Shown here: positions 25,569 through 47,007 of the stretch, piece by piece
How positions within the stretch are numbered: the first letter of the stretch is position 1
How the letters are laid out: each line of letters starts with the position of its first letter
Assembly (NCBI GenBank): GCA_964017065.1
Contig: OZ024785.1
Location: 12,293,086-12,357,085 of the forward strand
Length of the DNA stretch: 64,000 bases
Source of the DNA: Haliclona indistincta
Taxonomy: Eukaryota > Porifera > Demospongiae > Haplosclerida > Chalinidae
Reading direction: 5' to 3'
Program-made: the position numbers and the translations under genes
The notes under the pieces: model-generated
Seen by the model: the letters and a program-made list of their open reading frames with translations, nothing else
What the model was told of the DNA's origin: nothing
Databases searched by the model: none

Positions 25569-26152
25569 ATGATCGCCGCTATTTACACGCGGTGTATAAA
25601 GAAGAGCAGTCGTCTACTGGTCGCTACTCAGGTTTCTGTCAGAGCATCTAGTGACAAGAAGTCATCAAGCGAGCAGCTGAACTCCATCGGCAGTGGGTTG
25701 GAAAAATGTTATGAAGAGGCACGTGTGCTATGGGTGGAGTTGATAAACAATGAATATTAATAAATCACGTGAGATCTTTGAAGAAGCAGCCAGGAATCGT
25801 GATACATGTAAAATCTACACTATTTTATCTTAGGCAGGTTTTTACTGTTAGTGCTGTTTGGTACTATTTCGTATCAAATGTCATTGCATACTTTTCAGTT
25901 TTTCGGTGCAAGCATGGTATTCAGTCTTGGTCTAGAGTACCTCAACCAGCAGATTCAATTAACTTAAATACCTCTTTGTGTGTGTGACAATCATGAAAGT
26001 TCCCATCATTTGCAAACGTGTTTGTTTATTGCTGTTTTCTATTGCAGAGTGTTGCGTATGGAAATTGCGTTTCTTTAAAATCAAATTTGAAGAAGGCCGA
26101 CTGTCAAGCTGAATTTGAAGCACTCAAGTCGTGTTTACACAAACATGCTTGA
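25569..26152 (+). CDS. NDUFAF8: NDUFAF8-like twin-cysteine mitochondrial protein
   Basis: Two exons, 25569-25724 and 26048-26152, giving 86 residues. NDUFAF8 partners NDUFAF5 in early complex I assembly in mitochondria. The C-terminal half carries AYGNCV, then CQAEFEALKSC, an exact CX9C that strongly resembles the human C-terminal motif. The first pair reads C-x11-C in this splice model (human CX9C), a two-residue difference sitting at the exon junction. The N terminus is basic with few acids (IYTRCIKKSSRLLVATQVSV) and longer than in human, which may reflect a targeting sequence. Diverges from E2F. The family call rests on the short C-terminal match. Confidence 0.72.
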
Positions 26153-27428
26153 TACCACCGCATGTTACTGACTGCAAATACAACATTGTCTCAACATTAC
26201 TGTGAACACTTTATTCTTTCAGACTAATGGTTTACCATGGTCACTCAGTATTACTGGCTGCATACATGTATTTGACAGTAAAGTCTCTAGGTAGAAATTT
26301 TGTCATTTAAATTTTCGTGTTTTTAAGATGACCACATTATCATGTGTAGAATTTCGTTGCTCCAACATTATGTATAGATGATAGATCTAGGTATTAGGGG
26401 AAAACTTACCCTAGATTGAGGCCACCCACAAAAATGCAGACGTTTTCTCAGCATTATCTAATAGTTTATTTTGTTGAATTTCATGCTACGACGACCTCAC
26501 TGCATTATCATGATCAGTAAAGGAATTTCCAGTTTGACCCTCATTATAATGGCACTTGAAGAGGGCAACCACAAAAGTGCAACACACTGCAATTAGTTAC
26601 CATGACAACAGATGGCACTGTGTAAACAACCAGTAGAACAACATGATTAGGGTGAATGGAAGAAAGCAATATTTTTATGTCAATGAAAGTGATGTTTACA
26701 ATCACTTCCATATGAAATTGCATGTTGGTATTGTGTGGTGCATGATGTCAGATAGTAAATAAAACATTATTTTTACTTAGCAGTTTCGAATTATAAAAGT
26801 ACAATACTGACACAAAGTTGAATAGTGCTAGGTACGAAGCAGTTTTGTGATTTTACCGAGGTTCACTAGCATGCAAGAAACAATCTCAGGAATATTCATC
26901 CGAGCAAAAGCGCTTCATTTCTCTGGAAAAGATCGAGCTTTGATATTCAGGATTTCTTTGTGATGTGTACTGAATGAGTATTAACCGCTCCATTATAGTA
27001 GCTAATTTTACACACAGCATACATTGATGTTCTTTTGGCTGATGCAATATATTGGTATTCAAAACATACATTATCAATAATATTATTCATGAATTGAGGT
27101 TTCAACATGCATGTCAAATCTACAGTATGATTATCAGCAAAAACAGATATTTTTCTCGGAAATCAAATCAAAATTCGTACTTACAAACTTACAGTTGCAA
27201 ACTTTTATCACAATTTTACAATTTCTTCAACAGCATGCTTCCGTTGAAACTAGGATAAGATGGTGAGTGAGCATGACAATAACTAAAAAATCAAGTGATA
27301 GTTTAATTAAGGTCATAATGACCATGCATGAAACATGGGAAAGTTTTTACACAGGTAAAATATGTGTTAGTAAGTACAATAAACAAAGACTAATGGTTTG
27401 TGAGTTGTATTGTCGGAGTAGCCGCCAT
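26153..27428. other. Intergenic, convergent 3' ends
   Basis: 1.28 kb of AT-rich sequence between the NDUFAF8-like gene and the sugar transporter, which converge. I see no convincing ORF or structured element; the short ORFs lack recognisable motifs. Confidence 0.6.
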
Positions 27429-29820
27429 TCAATCCGCTCCCCACCTTTGACGGAAATCTTCTTCGATTTTCTCCAGCGTTTTTCCTCTCGTTTCCGGCAG
27501 CAAAAAGATGACAAATGGTATACTCAGTAAGATGAAGACAGAAAAGGTCCACCAGCCGCCATATGGCCGCACTACCTCTTGGTAATTAGTGAAGGCCATG
27601 GTTATAACGAAAGCAAACAGCCAATTCACTGCTGTAGCTACCCCACTCAATATGCCTCGAACTTTCTGAGGGAAAAGCTCTCCCATCATTAACCAGGGAA
27701 TCGGACCCCAGCCGATAGAGAAACCGATAGTGAAGAAAGCCATTCCAGCGACTGCCAGCCATGAGAAGTTACTTTTTGGGTCTCCCTCACACACAGAAAA
27801 ACTGGCAATGTCACACATATGAGGGTTAGTAAAGAAGAAGAAAGCACCAATAGCTAATGTGCTGAGAAGCATAATAATACTGCTCATAACCAAAAGAATC
27901 TTGCGTCCGAACAAGTCGACCAGAAGCACTCCAACTATTGTCGCCAACACTTGGATTATTCCAACCGAAAAGTCAGCAATAAGGCTGGCATTGTCTTTGA
28001 AAGTAGTTTCCTGCAACACAGAAGCAGCATAGAACATGACAATATTGACACCAGAAAACTGCTGGAAAAACATCAGTCCTAAAGAAAAAATGAGAGGAAC
28101 AAAAGCTCGTCTCTTGCGAAGAAACTTTAGTTTTTGAATCAGAGAGACTGAAGTGTCATACGAGGCTTGCTGCTCGCTCATTTCCCTGTCAACATCATAA
28201 TTCGGTCCACGAAGTTTACGCAGCACTTTTTCAGCTGTGACATGCTGATGGTTAGCGATCAGCCATTTTGGAGACTCATCGATGAACAATGCACACACAA
28301 CCATCAGCAGTGTGAGACCAATGGCAAAATTAGAGACCCAGTAGTAGTTCAGGAAAGTGCCCAGGGCATACACGACAAGAATACCAATAGTGACAAAGAG
28401 CTGTGGTAGAGAGCCAAACAATCCTCGCAACCTGGCTGGAGCAATCTCATTGATATAGACCTGGAGAGAGACAGCAAGTAATGAGGAAGGTTAGTCATGT
28501 GATTAGCTAACATGCCAACTTCCTTAGATGTACAGTTACAGTTATGCTTAGTGTGTCAAAACATGAAGACTAGCTCATGCACATTACAAGACCATGCATC
28601 ATATTGTAAACCAATCAGTTACAGTAGGTTAAGTAATATTTAAACCACACTAGGCGGTGCATTACGCGATATAAAGCATGAGGGTGGGGTCAATAACAGT
28701 CGAGAACACGTTGATAATGCACAAGCCAAAGGCGAGTGCATTATCACGCGTTCGAGACCGTTATTGACGACGCCCGAGTGCTTTATATCACGTAATGCAC
28801 CGCTTAGTGTGGTCTAAACGTTTTAGACCATGCCACGTGACTTTCACATTGAGCATTGTTTACCTAAAAGTGTGCATTAACAACCAAGTATGATCTATGC
28901 TATTTAATGCACACTTTTTGAGCAATCTGATTGGTCGAAAGTCACGTGGTATGGTCTAACTACTGGTAGACAAGCAATTAAACTATGAGGTCATATAACC
29001 CGTGCTCAGCAAGACTGGAGAGAGAGAGAGAGAGACAACTTACAGGCACCACAAGTGATACCCATCCAGCTGAGAATCCAGAGACAAAGCGTCCAATTAG
29101 CAGCATAGAGAAAAACGCCGGGAAGTTACCAAAGTTGAAGAAAAAGGAGAAAGACAGACAGAACCAGCCAATAGCACTGGTGATCCCGGTCAAGATGAAC
29201 GCTGTCTTGCGTCCAAATTTGTCAGACATAAACCCAGCAACGGGCCCACCGATGAGAGCTCCTATTGTCATGATAGCCTAAGCAAACAAAAGAAAAGCAC
29301 TATCTAAAATCAGGGCTGAAATAATTTGCTTTTTTTTACGTGCACAATAGCATGCCCAAATCAGTTCATAGTGTAGTTATTATAATCAACACTCAACCCT
29401 GAATTAGCATACAAATTTCAGCATGCATGGTGGTTTTACAGATACTTGTACTAAATAATAAACTTGCACTGCCTGGTTTAGTTTAGCTGCATACACACGT
29501 ACCCCGAACAGCCCTTGCTGGGCGACACCCTCTTTCAAAGTGTATCCTAGCGAAGAAGGGTTCGAGCCGACATGAAGTTTATCGAAGTCGACTATACTCG
29601 CCGAAGAGTATCCGAGCGCTAGTCCCATTGAGGCGGAACCCAGCACCACCACGAGTGAGAACACCGTGACGACCCATAGTCGCTCTGGACCAGTGGCTAT
29701 ATCCCGGAGAGTCTGTTGCAAAGAACGAACACCCTTAGGTGAGAGAGCCCTCCCGTTCCCCTGCACGCTTGTTCCATCGACTCCGATAAGAGGGTCTTTT
29801 TCAGACTTTTCCGCCGACAT
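27429..29820 (-). CDS. SLC2A8: Facilitative sugar transporter, SLC2A6/8 (GLUT6/8) type
   Basis: Three exons, 29820-29503, 29277-29044, 28460-27429, all phase 0, 527 residues. A 12-helix major facilitator that moves hexoses across plasma or endolysosomal membranes. Family signatures in order: DKFGRK after TM2, GRFVSGFSAGW, DESPKWL after TM6, QQFSGVN in TM7, DLFGRK, GWGPIPWLMMGELFP in TM10, and PETRGKTLEKIEEDF at the end. The N-terminal tail (about 50 residues, acidic start EKSEKDPLI) resembles the dileucine-type sorting region of class III GLUTs; DPLI is a possible dileucine-like signal. Intron 2 hosts two foldback elements. It could equally be named a trehalose-transporter-like (Tret1) homologue; GLUT6 and GLUT8 are not separable here. 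Confidence 0.92.
28640..28818. mobile_element. 179-bp foldback element in SLC2A intron 2
   Basis: Left arm ACCACACTAGGCGGTGCATT, right arm AATGCACCGCTTAGTGTGGT; further arm pairing at GATATAAAGCA / TGCTTTATATC. The centre has GCCAAAGGCGAGTGC. Confidence 0.85.
28823..28959. mobile_element. 137-bp inverted-repeat element in SLC2A intron 2
   Basis: TTAGACCATGCCACGTGACT and AGTCACGTGGTATGGTCTAA form the arms. The inner GAGCAATCTGATTGGTC also appears near 12785 and 52800. Confidence 0.8.
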
Positions 29821-30080
29821 TTTTGCAGCAACTGATAGCGCTAAAACAGCGACTAGATCCTTCCAGAGATAAAGATCCAGGGAGAGTGTGGTGAAGGAGA
29901 GGCTTTCACGTGACTAGCACAAAAGTTTTATACGCAAGATGTAAAATTTGTTACATCAGACGCAAGACAATTCGTATTCACCCGCGTCAATTTTTGTAGT
30001 ATAACAAAAATAGAATAAGTGATAATAGTAAACAAAAAAATTAAATACAAATAAGTCAATCAGCTGATGCTGAGACGAGG

Positions 30081-38863
<8,783 letters not shown>

Positions 38864-38934
38864 GTTTACACGACGGTACGGTCTTCTCGCAATGTGGGCG
38901 TAACCACACTTGAGGTGGGCGTGGTCTTCAACAC
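38864..38934. promoter_or_regulatory. 71-bp bidirectional promoter PHF20 / TSFM
   Basis: Only 71 bp separate the divergent ATGs, so transcription of one or both genes must start inside this spacer or inside the partner's 5' end. A perfect E2F-type site, TTTCCCGC (minus strand), sits in PHF20 intron 1 near 38668-38677. Confidence 0.5.
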
Positions 38935-39854
38935 ATGGCGTTTTTCAGAGCTCTTTCATCACTCGCCTCTTCAGCCGTTAGCAAGAGCCCACTTGCTGTT
39001 CTCCGCAAGAGGACCGGCTTTCCGATTGGAAAATGCAAGGACGCTCTTCAACGCCATGAGAACGATCTGGGTCTAGCAGAGAAATGGATGAAGGAGCAAG
39101 CTCTGAAGGAAGGATGGGCGAAGGCAGAAAAGCTAGCCGAGAGAGCAACCCACCAGGGACTGATAGGGGTGGTAGCTAGGGCTAACCAAGCCGCCATTGT
39201 AGAGGTGAGGTTAAATTGTAGACATTTTCTGTCGTTTATTCAAATTTTCACCAGGTCAATTGTGAAACTGATTTTGTATCAAGAAACGAAGGGTTTCGAT
39301 CATTTGTCTCTCAAGTGGTAGACACTGTTGTCAGCACAGCTAAACCGACTCCTCTTCAGCACCTTACTACGGCAGAGCTGAACACACTAGCACCACAAGC
39401 ATCATCTGGTGATCGAGCTCACTCCAGTCTGACTGACCTGGTTGCTGCAACAATCGGTCACTTCTCTGAGAACATCACACTCCGTCGTGCTTCAATCATG
39501 CGCTCTAGTCGTGGCAAGATATGCTCTTTTGCATACAATGCTAAACATGATACTGAAACAGGCGTTGCTATGGGTACATATGGTTGTATAGTGCACCTGG
39601 TACCAAGTGAGGCAGATGTGTTCACATGTGGAGAGGACTCGGTGATGGAAACTGGGAGATTGATTGGACAGCATATCGTGGGGATGTCGCCTACTCAAGT
39701 GCACCCTCACAGTGAGGGTGATAGTAGTGAGGGTGTGCTGCTCGAGCAACCATATTTACTAGACCAGGCTGTGACTGTGAGGGAGTGGCTCAAGTCACGT
39801 GACACTCAAGTTACTGGTTTTGTTCGTTTTGCACTAGGAGAAACTAACCAGTAA
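38935..39854 (+). CDS. TSFM: Mitochondrial elongation factor Ts
   Basis: Two exons, 38935-39204 and 39255-39854, separated by a 50-bp intron; 289 residues. EF-Ts recycles EF-Tu GDP to GTP in mitochondrial translation. The N terminus (MAFFRALSSLASSAVSKSP) fits a mitochondrial targeting peptide. Next comes the UBA-like domain (KRTGFPIGKCKDAL) and the EF-Ts core with AAIVEVNCETDFVSRNEGF spanning the splice junction. The TS domain continues to the C terminus, which ends FALGE. Length and layout are typical of the family. Head-to-head with PHF20. Confidence 0.95.
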
Positions 39855-39954
39855 CAGGGACTTAGAAATTATGCTGCACAAAAATTATTTGCTCAGTAAG
39901 GGTGTCTCATTGAAATCAGTTTAGTGGAACCTCTGCATGTTGGGATTAGAATTT

Positions 39955-40112
39955 TTATATACTGTGCGAAGTTGTTGCATGATAAGAAATTCTGAGACTT
40001 TGAGTCAGTAACTGTGCTCATGGGCAAATGCAGAGTGAGGTCTAACCATGCAGCTCACCTGACAAACTCCTTGATGCCTGGTTTATCGAATGATCCCCTC
40101 TCCAACCAGATT
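39955..40112 (-). pseudogene. Displaced fragment of PDIA6 exon 6 with downstream intron
   Basis: About 155 bp closely match 43935-44090, the 3' end of PDIA6 exon 6 plus the following intron, in the same orientation. The coding piece still reads [12 protein letters not shown] and keeps the GTGAG donor; the parent has [12 protein letters not shown]. The fragment lies between TSFM and the kelch-kinase, about 4 kb from its source, and has no acceptor or partner exon, so it is a non-functional duplicate. Confidence 0.8.
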
Positions 40113-40357
40113 CTTTTCTGCGCCACCTAACTGAAACTTCGAACCTCCTGCAGATGGTGTCAAGTGCATGAGCAATATTTTAGAGTTTTCTCCAAATAAT
40201 TATAATGTGTCAGCACTGTTAAAACCCACTTGAAGTCTACTCTATAACCTCTAATGAACGCAGTACTACAGTTTGACTGACAAAGAGGTGTCCACGTAAC
40301 GGTCGATGAATCAGCCCCGCCCTTTTCGCAAGACAACTATTTCGCAACTCGGAAGGG

Positions 40358-43300
40358 ATGGCGACTATTTCACGTAAGTCTTACATTTGAATAACAGCTG
40401 GTCAGGTGTTTTCATACTTCTCACAGCAAATAAATATGAGCCTGCGCCTCGTGTTGCGCATACACCCGTTCTTGTTGGCGGAAATCTGTTTCTGTGGGGA
40501 GGATGGGTGAACAATATGCCCAAGGTACACGATAGTCTGGAGAAGAGGCGATTCCTGTCTAGTGTGGACGTGTTTCAATCAGACAGTGGGGACTGGATTC
40601 GGCAGGAAACCAGTGGAATACCTCCACTGGGAGTGAGTGGATATTGCTGTACTGCAGTGGATGACTCACTCTACTACTTTGGTGGATGGTGTGGACATGA
40701 TAAGTGCTATCATAATAGTGTGCACAAGCTGAGCACATCGTCCCTTCAATGGATGATGTTATCTCCTTCTAAATCTGAGAGTATGGCACCGATGAAGAAG
40801 AGAGATAGCGGCATGGTAGCATTTAGAGATGGTGATGAAGACATCTTGTGTGTAGTAGCAGGATATGGTCGTTCCTCAACTCATCGTCAACCTGGAGCAC
40901 ACTATGTGAGTACTGAGGATGGAGATGATGTCTGGTGCAATGAACAACACATGTTCAGTCTGAGTAATAGTGAGTACTTATGGAATGTAAACTACACTAA
41001 CTGTGCAATAGCAGTCTGAGATTGTTACGGACTAGTCAATCATGAATGTAGGGATGCCGTTAATTAAGATGGCGGCTACTCATGTGTGAAAATGAGTTAT
41101 CGCACATATCTTCACTATTATACATTTCTACTGCATTTTAACTATCTCTAATAATCTAAAGGTGCTATTCATATACCATAGCCCTTCATCATGAAGCCTT
41201 TGAAAAGTGAAAAGAAATAATATTATTATGACCACAATGCATGATTAACTCACCGTTCGCCATTATAATTTTTTGTTGGCATAGAATACAATACCAGACT
41301 ACCAGTGTAATTTGGAAAATTACATGTATTGGTTAAAAGCTACATAATTATTACTGCCATTAATCTTGCTGATTGTTAAGAGTTATGGTGTTGGCCGTTT
41401 GGACATTTCTACGTCACAAGTTTATTACGTTAGTAGCTTCAACGCTGATACTATTTACTGTTTTGTATTGATAATTACGCACAACTGCTTAATCATTGTC
41501 GTGCCCAATGGTAATTAACTCTACTCTCAGATACCCCAGATAAATTATATGTACTGAATAAGTCATTAAAAATAGATGACTTGAGTCATACCGTAGCTAT
41601 ACAAAATAATGACAAAATTGAAAGATGGTATTGGTGCATATGCCAAATTGTGAGCATTGCTACATTCTGATGACAAAACTAAAACTAGCTTGTTGATTCT
41701 TAATAAGTTAGTACTTGCATAGTCACCTGGTGTTTGATGTCATCACCTCCTGCAGGAGAGTGGAGCTCACCAAGAGTCACTGGACAGCCTCCTCCACCCA
41801 GTGATGATTTCACTCTCACTCTAGTAGATGAGAGGAGAGCTGCACTGTTTGGTGGTGATACTGGATCACTTAAAACCAACAGCAATGACCTACTGATAGT
41901 TGACCTGACCAAACACACTGTGGTGAGTGTGTGATGGGTTGATTCAATCATTAGTACACATGATACATGTATCATTTCTTATTCTGCGCTATATCCAGCA
42001 CTGGACCAATATAAGCAAGCCTGTCCACCGCTCTATGAAATGGCCTACAGGGAGGTGTGGTCATGCTGCCACATGTGTGAGTGAGCCACTACTAGTGATA
42101 GTCGGAGGAAAGAGCGATAGGCAAAGTATTATCAGTGACTGTTGGATTTATGACTTTATCACAATGAAATGGATGACGGTATAATAATAGTGACGATCAA
42201 ACACATGGTTTGTATGATTTTGGTCTATTAGATATCACTCCCTGACATTATGACTAAACGCATGTACCACTCACTCTCTGCAATACAACTATCACCACAC
42301 AATGTGTTGCTGGTAGCTTTTGGTGGACGAAGATCATTCAGTGGGGATGATATATCCCATACTGTCCTCACTGAATTAAGGTTTGTACGGCTCCACAATG
42401 TGGTGCAGGAGGTGAGTCACAATATTTCTCACATAAGTATTATTGTTCATGTGTTCATGCAGGAAAAGGAGAAAGCCAATGAAATACAACTACAGCTCAT
42501 TGGGCAAATCCAACTACTAGTGGTCCAGCAGCCCAGACAGCAGGTCAGTGATAGTGACATCATCGTACAATGATCACTCTCATCTTCATTAGCTGTCAGA
42601 GACTGAGGAGAGGGTGCCCCACTGGGTAGTGAGGAGAGAGGAGGTGGAACTGACTGAGGAGGTGCTGGGTAGAGGAGGCTGGGGTGAAGTGAGAGTCGCC
42701 AAATTTCGCGGACTGCGTGTAGCTGCAAAGTTCATGCACGATAAAATTCTGTCCGATTACAATCGACGGCAGTTTGTACGAGAGATGACAATTGCTGCTG
42801 AACTACGCCATCCTCACCTTCTGCTATTTATTGGAGCTACGAGGGAGGGACAAGCCATCATACTAACAGAGCTGATGCCAACCAGCCTGCGCAAGGAGCT
42901 GGAGATGAAATCTGAGATGCCTCGAGTTCACATCACCTCCATTAGCCAAGATGTTGGTCATGCTCTCTGCTACCTTCACCAATGCCAGCCCCACCCAATA
43001 ATCCATCGTGACATCAGCAGTGCCAATATTCTTCTTGAGCCTCTCCCTAATGGCTGCTGGCGAGCTAAGGTGTCCGACTATGGATCAGCCAACTTCATGA
43101 ATCTCTTCTCCACCACCATCGGTCCTGGTAACCCAACCTATGCTGCTCCTGAGGCCAGCTCTCCTCATCAACACTCACCCAAAATGGATGTGTATAGCTA
43201 CGGTATCCTCCTAGTGGAGATGTGCCTCAGAGAGCTCCCTGAGCCCCAACCAGAACGCCGTCAAGAACAGATCCAGCGCATCCAGTGGATCAGCATGGTC

Positions 43301-43399
43301 TCCCTCATTAGGAGGTGTACCAGTATGACAGCAGATGATCGTCCCACCATGATGGACATCATGGAGCTACTGGATAGACTTTTGTTTGTGCATGTTTAG
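40358..43399 (+). CDS. Kelch-repeat protein with C-terminal TKL-type protein kinase
   Basis: Seven exons: 40358-40373, 40427-40969, 41756-41922, 41999-42178, 42232-42411, 42463-42543, 42593-43399; 657 residues, all phases matching. Residues 1 to about 360 form kelch repeats (FLWGGW, YYFGGW, CGHAATC...VIVGG, LLVAFGGR). A Gln-rich coiled coil (about 363-395) links to the kinase. The kinase (about 405-655) has a glycine loop GRGGWGEV, VAAK lysine K435, helix-C E459, HRDISSANILL (D529, N534), DYG at 551-553 in place of DFG, and APE at 574-576, so it is likely active. The HRD-loop and overall pattern suggest the tyrosine-kinase-like group. Substrate and partners are unknown; the kelch propeller probably recruits them. 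Start ATG has G at -3 and +4. No established gene name recognised. Confidence 0.9.
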
Positions 43400-43539
43400 A
43401 TTACAAATATGTTTTCCAGTTTTTTAGTATGAAAAATTATTGGTGAAAATTTTTGTCAGCCACACATGAAATAGCATGACTATACACATGCATAACACAC
43501 AAACTGCCTTGATCTATGAACAGGTCATGTAACTAGAGG

Positions 43540-46500
43540 TCAGAGTTCATCTTTCTTGTCCAGGTCATCTAGTTCAACATCAGAAACATCTTGGTCATCA
43601 TCTAGGTCTGGAAGCTGTGGGACAGACGAGGAGGGTCATTACAATAATGGTAACAGCAACCAGTAGAGTATACCTGTCCATCCTTGCCATCCCATGGGTC
43701 TGAGGTTGGTACAGCTGGTAGCTTGCTTCCTCTAAGTGTTACTATAGGACTCCTCATACCAATTAGATCCCTACAGTATTTGATATAATTAACCCTTTAA
43801 CACCTAGCAGTTATCAAGTAGTGCACATGCATGCTCCAAACACACAGACCCCATGAACTGCAACGCGCGTGTGTGAAACACATGCATTCGACCTTCTGGT
43901 CTGACTAAACAGGAATGCTGTCAAACATATAACATTTTGCTGTGTAAAATTGTTGCATGATAAGAAATTCTGAGACTTTGAGTGTCTAACTGTGCTCTTG
44001 AACAAATGCAGTGAGGTCTAATTAATGCCCTCACCTGACAAACTCCTTGATGCCTGGTTTACCGAATGATCCTCTCAGACTAGAGTAAGCTCCTTTCCTA
44101 CCATTAACAGCCACCAGTGCTGGGTACCCGAACCCTCCCACCTCTACACTTCCCTCCAGATCCATGTTAGCCCCGCCCTCAGTCCACACCCACCCAAAGG
44201 ATCGCTGCTTGTACTGTTCGGCGACCTCTCTCAGTGCAGTGAGGTAGCCATTACGAGAGTCAGCACCACTGTCGAGAATATGAGGGAGAAAGCTAACGAA
44301 GCAGAGCTGCTTCTCTGTGCATTTATCCAGCACCTAGAGCAATGAGAGAGAATGAAATAACTAAGCGAATGACTGTATTTTAGAAATTTTTGTGTAATTC
44401 ACAATTTTTGAAAATTTTCCTAGCTTAATTTTTAGAAACAGAACAAAATTTGGCTTTAAATGAATTCGGTTTTTGATTGGTCACTCTTGGTTACATTGGT
44501 ATCTACAAGCTCTAACAGTATACTGGTGGTGTGTAGACTAACTTGCTGTGAGACGAGTTGATACACCTCTGGTGGAGGCTGATTCTGAGACCATTTATCC
44601 ATAGCCCAGCTTACAATACCGTCAGCATCACGGCCACCATTATATTCCTGAGCACTGTCCCAGGACTTGGAACCAGACTGGAAGTACTTGATAGTAGGAT
44701 AGCCTTCAATCTGTAAGGAGAAGAGAGAGATGAACAACTGATTGCGTATAGCAGCAAAATCATGTGCGTTTACAGAATAATTTATGCTTTGAGGGCAAAT
44801 GCAAAAGCCAATTTTCAAGCAGCAATTTTTATGTGCAAAAAGTGTATTACAGCATAAACAAAAACTTAGCAAGCAAAATAAAACAAGAATTTCAGTAAGA
44901 CTCAGGCGACAAAGCCAAAACTCAGGCAACAAAGGCAAAACTTTGTTAGCTTTCTCTCTCATAACAACACGAGCACACATAATTCATAGCTACTCACGCT
45001 GAATTTGCTGGCGGTCACAGAGTGTACAGTAGCATCCACAGCTCCTAGCTTCACTTTGCCCTTGAGCTGAGTAGCAGCTGATACCCAATGAGGCGCTAGG
45101 TTCTTACAGTGTCCACACCAAGGAGCAAAGAACTCCACCAACCAAGTGTCGTCACTATCCAGCACCAGCGACTCAAAGTTACTGTCAGTCAACTGTATCA
45201 CATCTTTGTCACTGCCTGCTCCTCCGCTGCTACCTCCGCCTGATGAGCGCCCTCCACTGCCGCCACCTCCAGCCTTTCCACCAAGACGAGCTGAGATCAC
45301 TTCTTTCATGACGTTGATAGCATTGGATGCGATGGCTTGTGCCTTGCGCTCTCCTATAACAAGAGAATAATACAAACAGAACTAGATGGTAACATCACGT
45401 AGCTTGATTGTTATGAGAAGTTCAAAAATAATGTAATATTTTTTAATGAATAACAGGAGCTCACCTTATTGATTCAAGTGAAACTAGATTGGTTGCCTCA
45501 ATTTTAATGGTTCACCATTAAAATTATTTATTTTTATTTATTCTCTCTGGTATTATTTTATAAAATCAGTACAACAAGCTCAAACTGATGTGTCTTGACT
45601 TGATGAGCGTATGTGTAAGTTTAGTTATGTTGTGTTCAGGCTTATCTAAGGTGTACAGTAATGCTGACCTTGGTACTCAGTAGGAGATTGTTTGTTGGCT
45701 CCGAATATCTTGACAGTCGGAAACCCCCTCACACCATATCGACCACCGAGGGACTGATGCTCGCTGGCATCCACAGCTCCTACCTTGACAAACCCTTTGA
45801 GAGCCTTAGCTACCTTCTTGTACTCACCAGCAAATGACTGACAGTGACCACACCTACACAATGGATAAAGACGTATAGTAACATAATGTATAGCATAACA
45901 TAGCATATTAAAGTATGATACCATACTAGTTCAAAGGTCCCGCTGGTGCTCTAAGTGTCATACAACGCACGTGTAGACCGAGAGAGCACTGAAGGCGGGA
46001 CAACGGGCAGCTACTTGAGAAAACTTGTGAACGACTCCAGGCTAGTTTCAGCTAGGTGACACTTTAAACCAGTTAAAGCACCACATATCGTGCTCTACGG
46101 CGTATGATTGCACTCGGGTTGTGCCTCGATGACAAATAGATCATTCGCCTTCGGCTCGTGGTCTATTTGTCTTCCGTCACGCCCCTCGTGCAATTATACG
46201 CCATAGGCATAGAGCACTCGACACAGTGCTTTAACTAGTACATAGTAACATAATAGATAGCATAGACGATACACATCAAACATTGTAACACACACTAGTC
46301 AAACCAACATTGTTTTAATGTCCAACCACAAGACCTATGCTGGGTCTAATTGCGTGTCATATAGTTTTGGACCCCTTGTCAGACAAACCATAGGACAAAC
46401 TTAGTATAAAAAACGACCTTGTAATTTGCCTTCTTCAGCAAATTACACAGTCATGCTCTACTGTAAGTTTTAAATCTCTGAAGTAGACATACCCACCAGA

Positions 46501-47007
46501 TTGACCAAGGACATGTATAGTGCATAAAATGTAGATAAGTATAGGCATATACATGTAGAAACGCTATAGGGACAGCAATATCTGATGGATTTCTTTAAAG
46601 CTCAAATGCTGTTGTGTGATGGTAAGTTGAGGATGTAGAGGCATACAAAGACAATAGTCTAGTCAATGTCACTCATACCATGGAGCATAAAACTCTACTA
46701 TCCACACGTCTCCGCTGTTCACTACCATACTGTCAAAGTTGCTCGGAGTCAACTCAACCACATCATCGGATGGACCATAGAAAGCTCTAGCCACACCCAT
46801 CACTGTTGCTAACAACAACCACAAAGTACCTGCATTGAGCACAAAAGAGGTGACATTTAAAATACACACACAACATAATTATAATCAACATAAATTCAGT
46901 ATCTGTTGAAAAATCATCGTTCGGGTAAAAGTCAAACTCACTAAGGATTCTTATACAGTCACATCGACTACCAAACACACCGTCTCCTCCTGCTTACCTC
47001 CCTCCAT
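43540..47007 (-). CDS. PDIA6: Protein disulfide-isomerase A6 (P5)
   Basis: Eight exons: 47007-46998, 46829-46679, 45853-45669, 45353-44998, 44710-44543, 44333-44035, 43770-43674, 43614-43540; 446 residues in phase (human 440). An ER thiol oxidoreductase that forms and isomerises disulfides. The first coding exon is only 10 nt (MEG plus one base). A signal peptide follows ([15 protein letters not shown]). Thioredoxin domain a has W-CGHC at 54-58; domain a' has CGHC at 195-198. A Gly/Ser-rich linker of about 25 residues separates them, as in P5. The b domain includes [20 protein letters not shown]. The C terminus is acidic and ends in the ER-retrieval signal KDEL. Head-to-head with MARS2. Confidence 0.96.
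46072..46235. mobile_element. 164-bp foldback element in PDIA6 intron 2
   Basis: Left end GTTAAAGCAC, right end GTGCTTTAAC; inner arms CGTGCTCTACGGCGTATGAT and ATTATACGCCATAGGC..GAGCACTCG. The loop has CGCCTTCGGCTCG. Confidence 0.8.
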
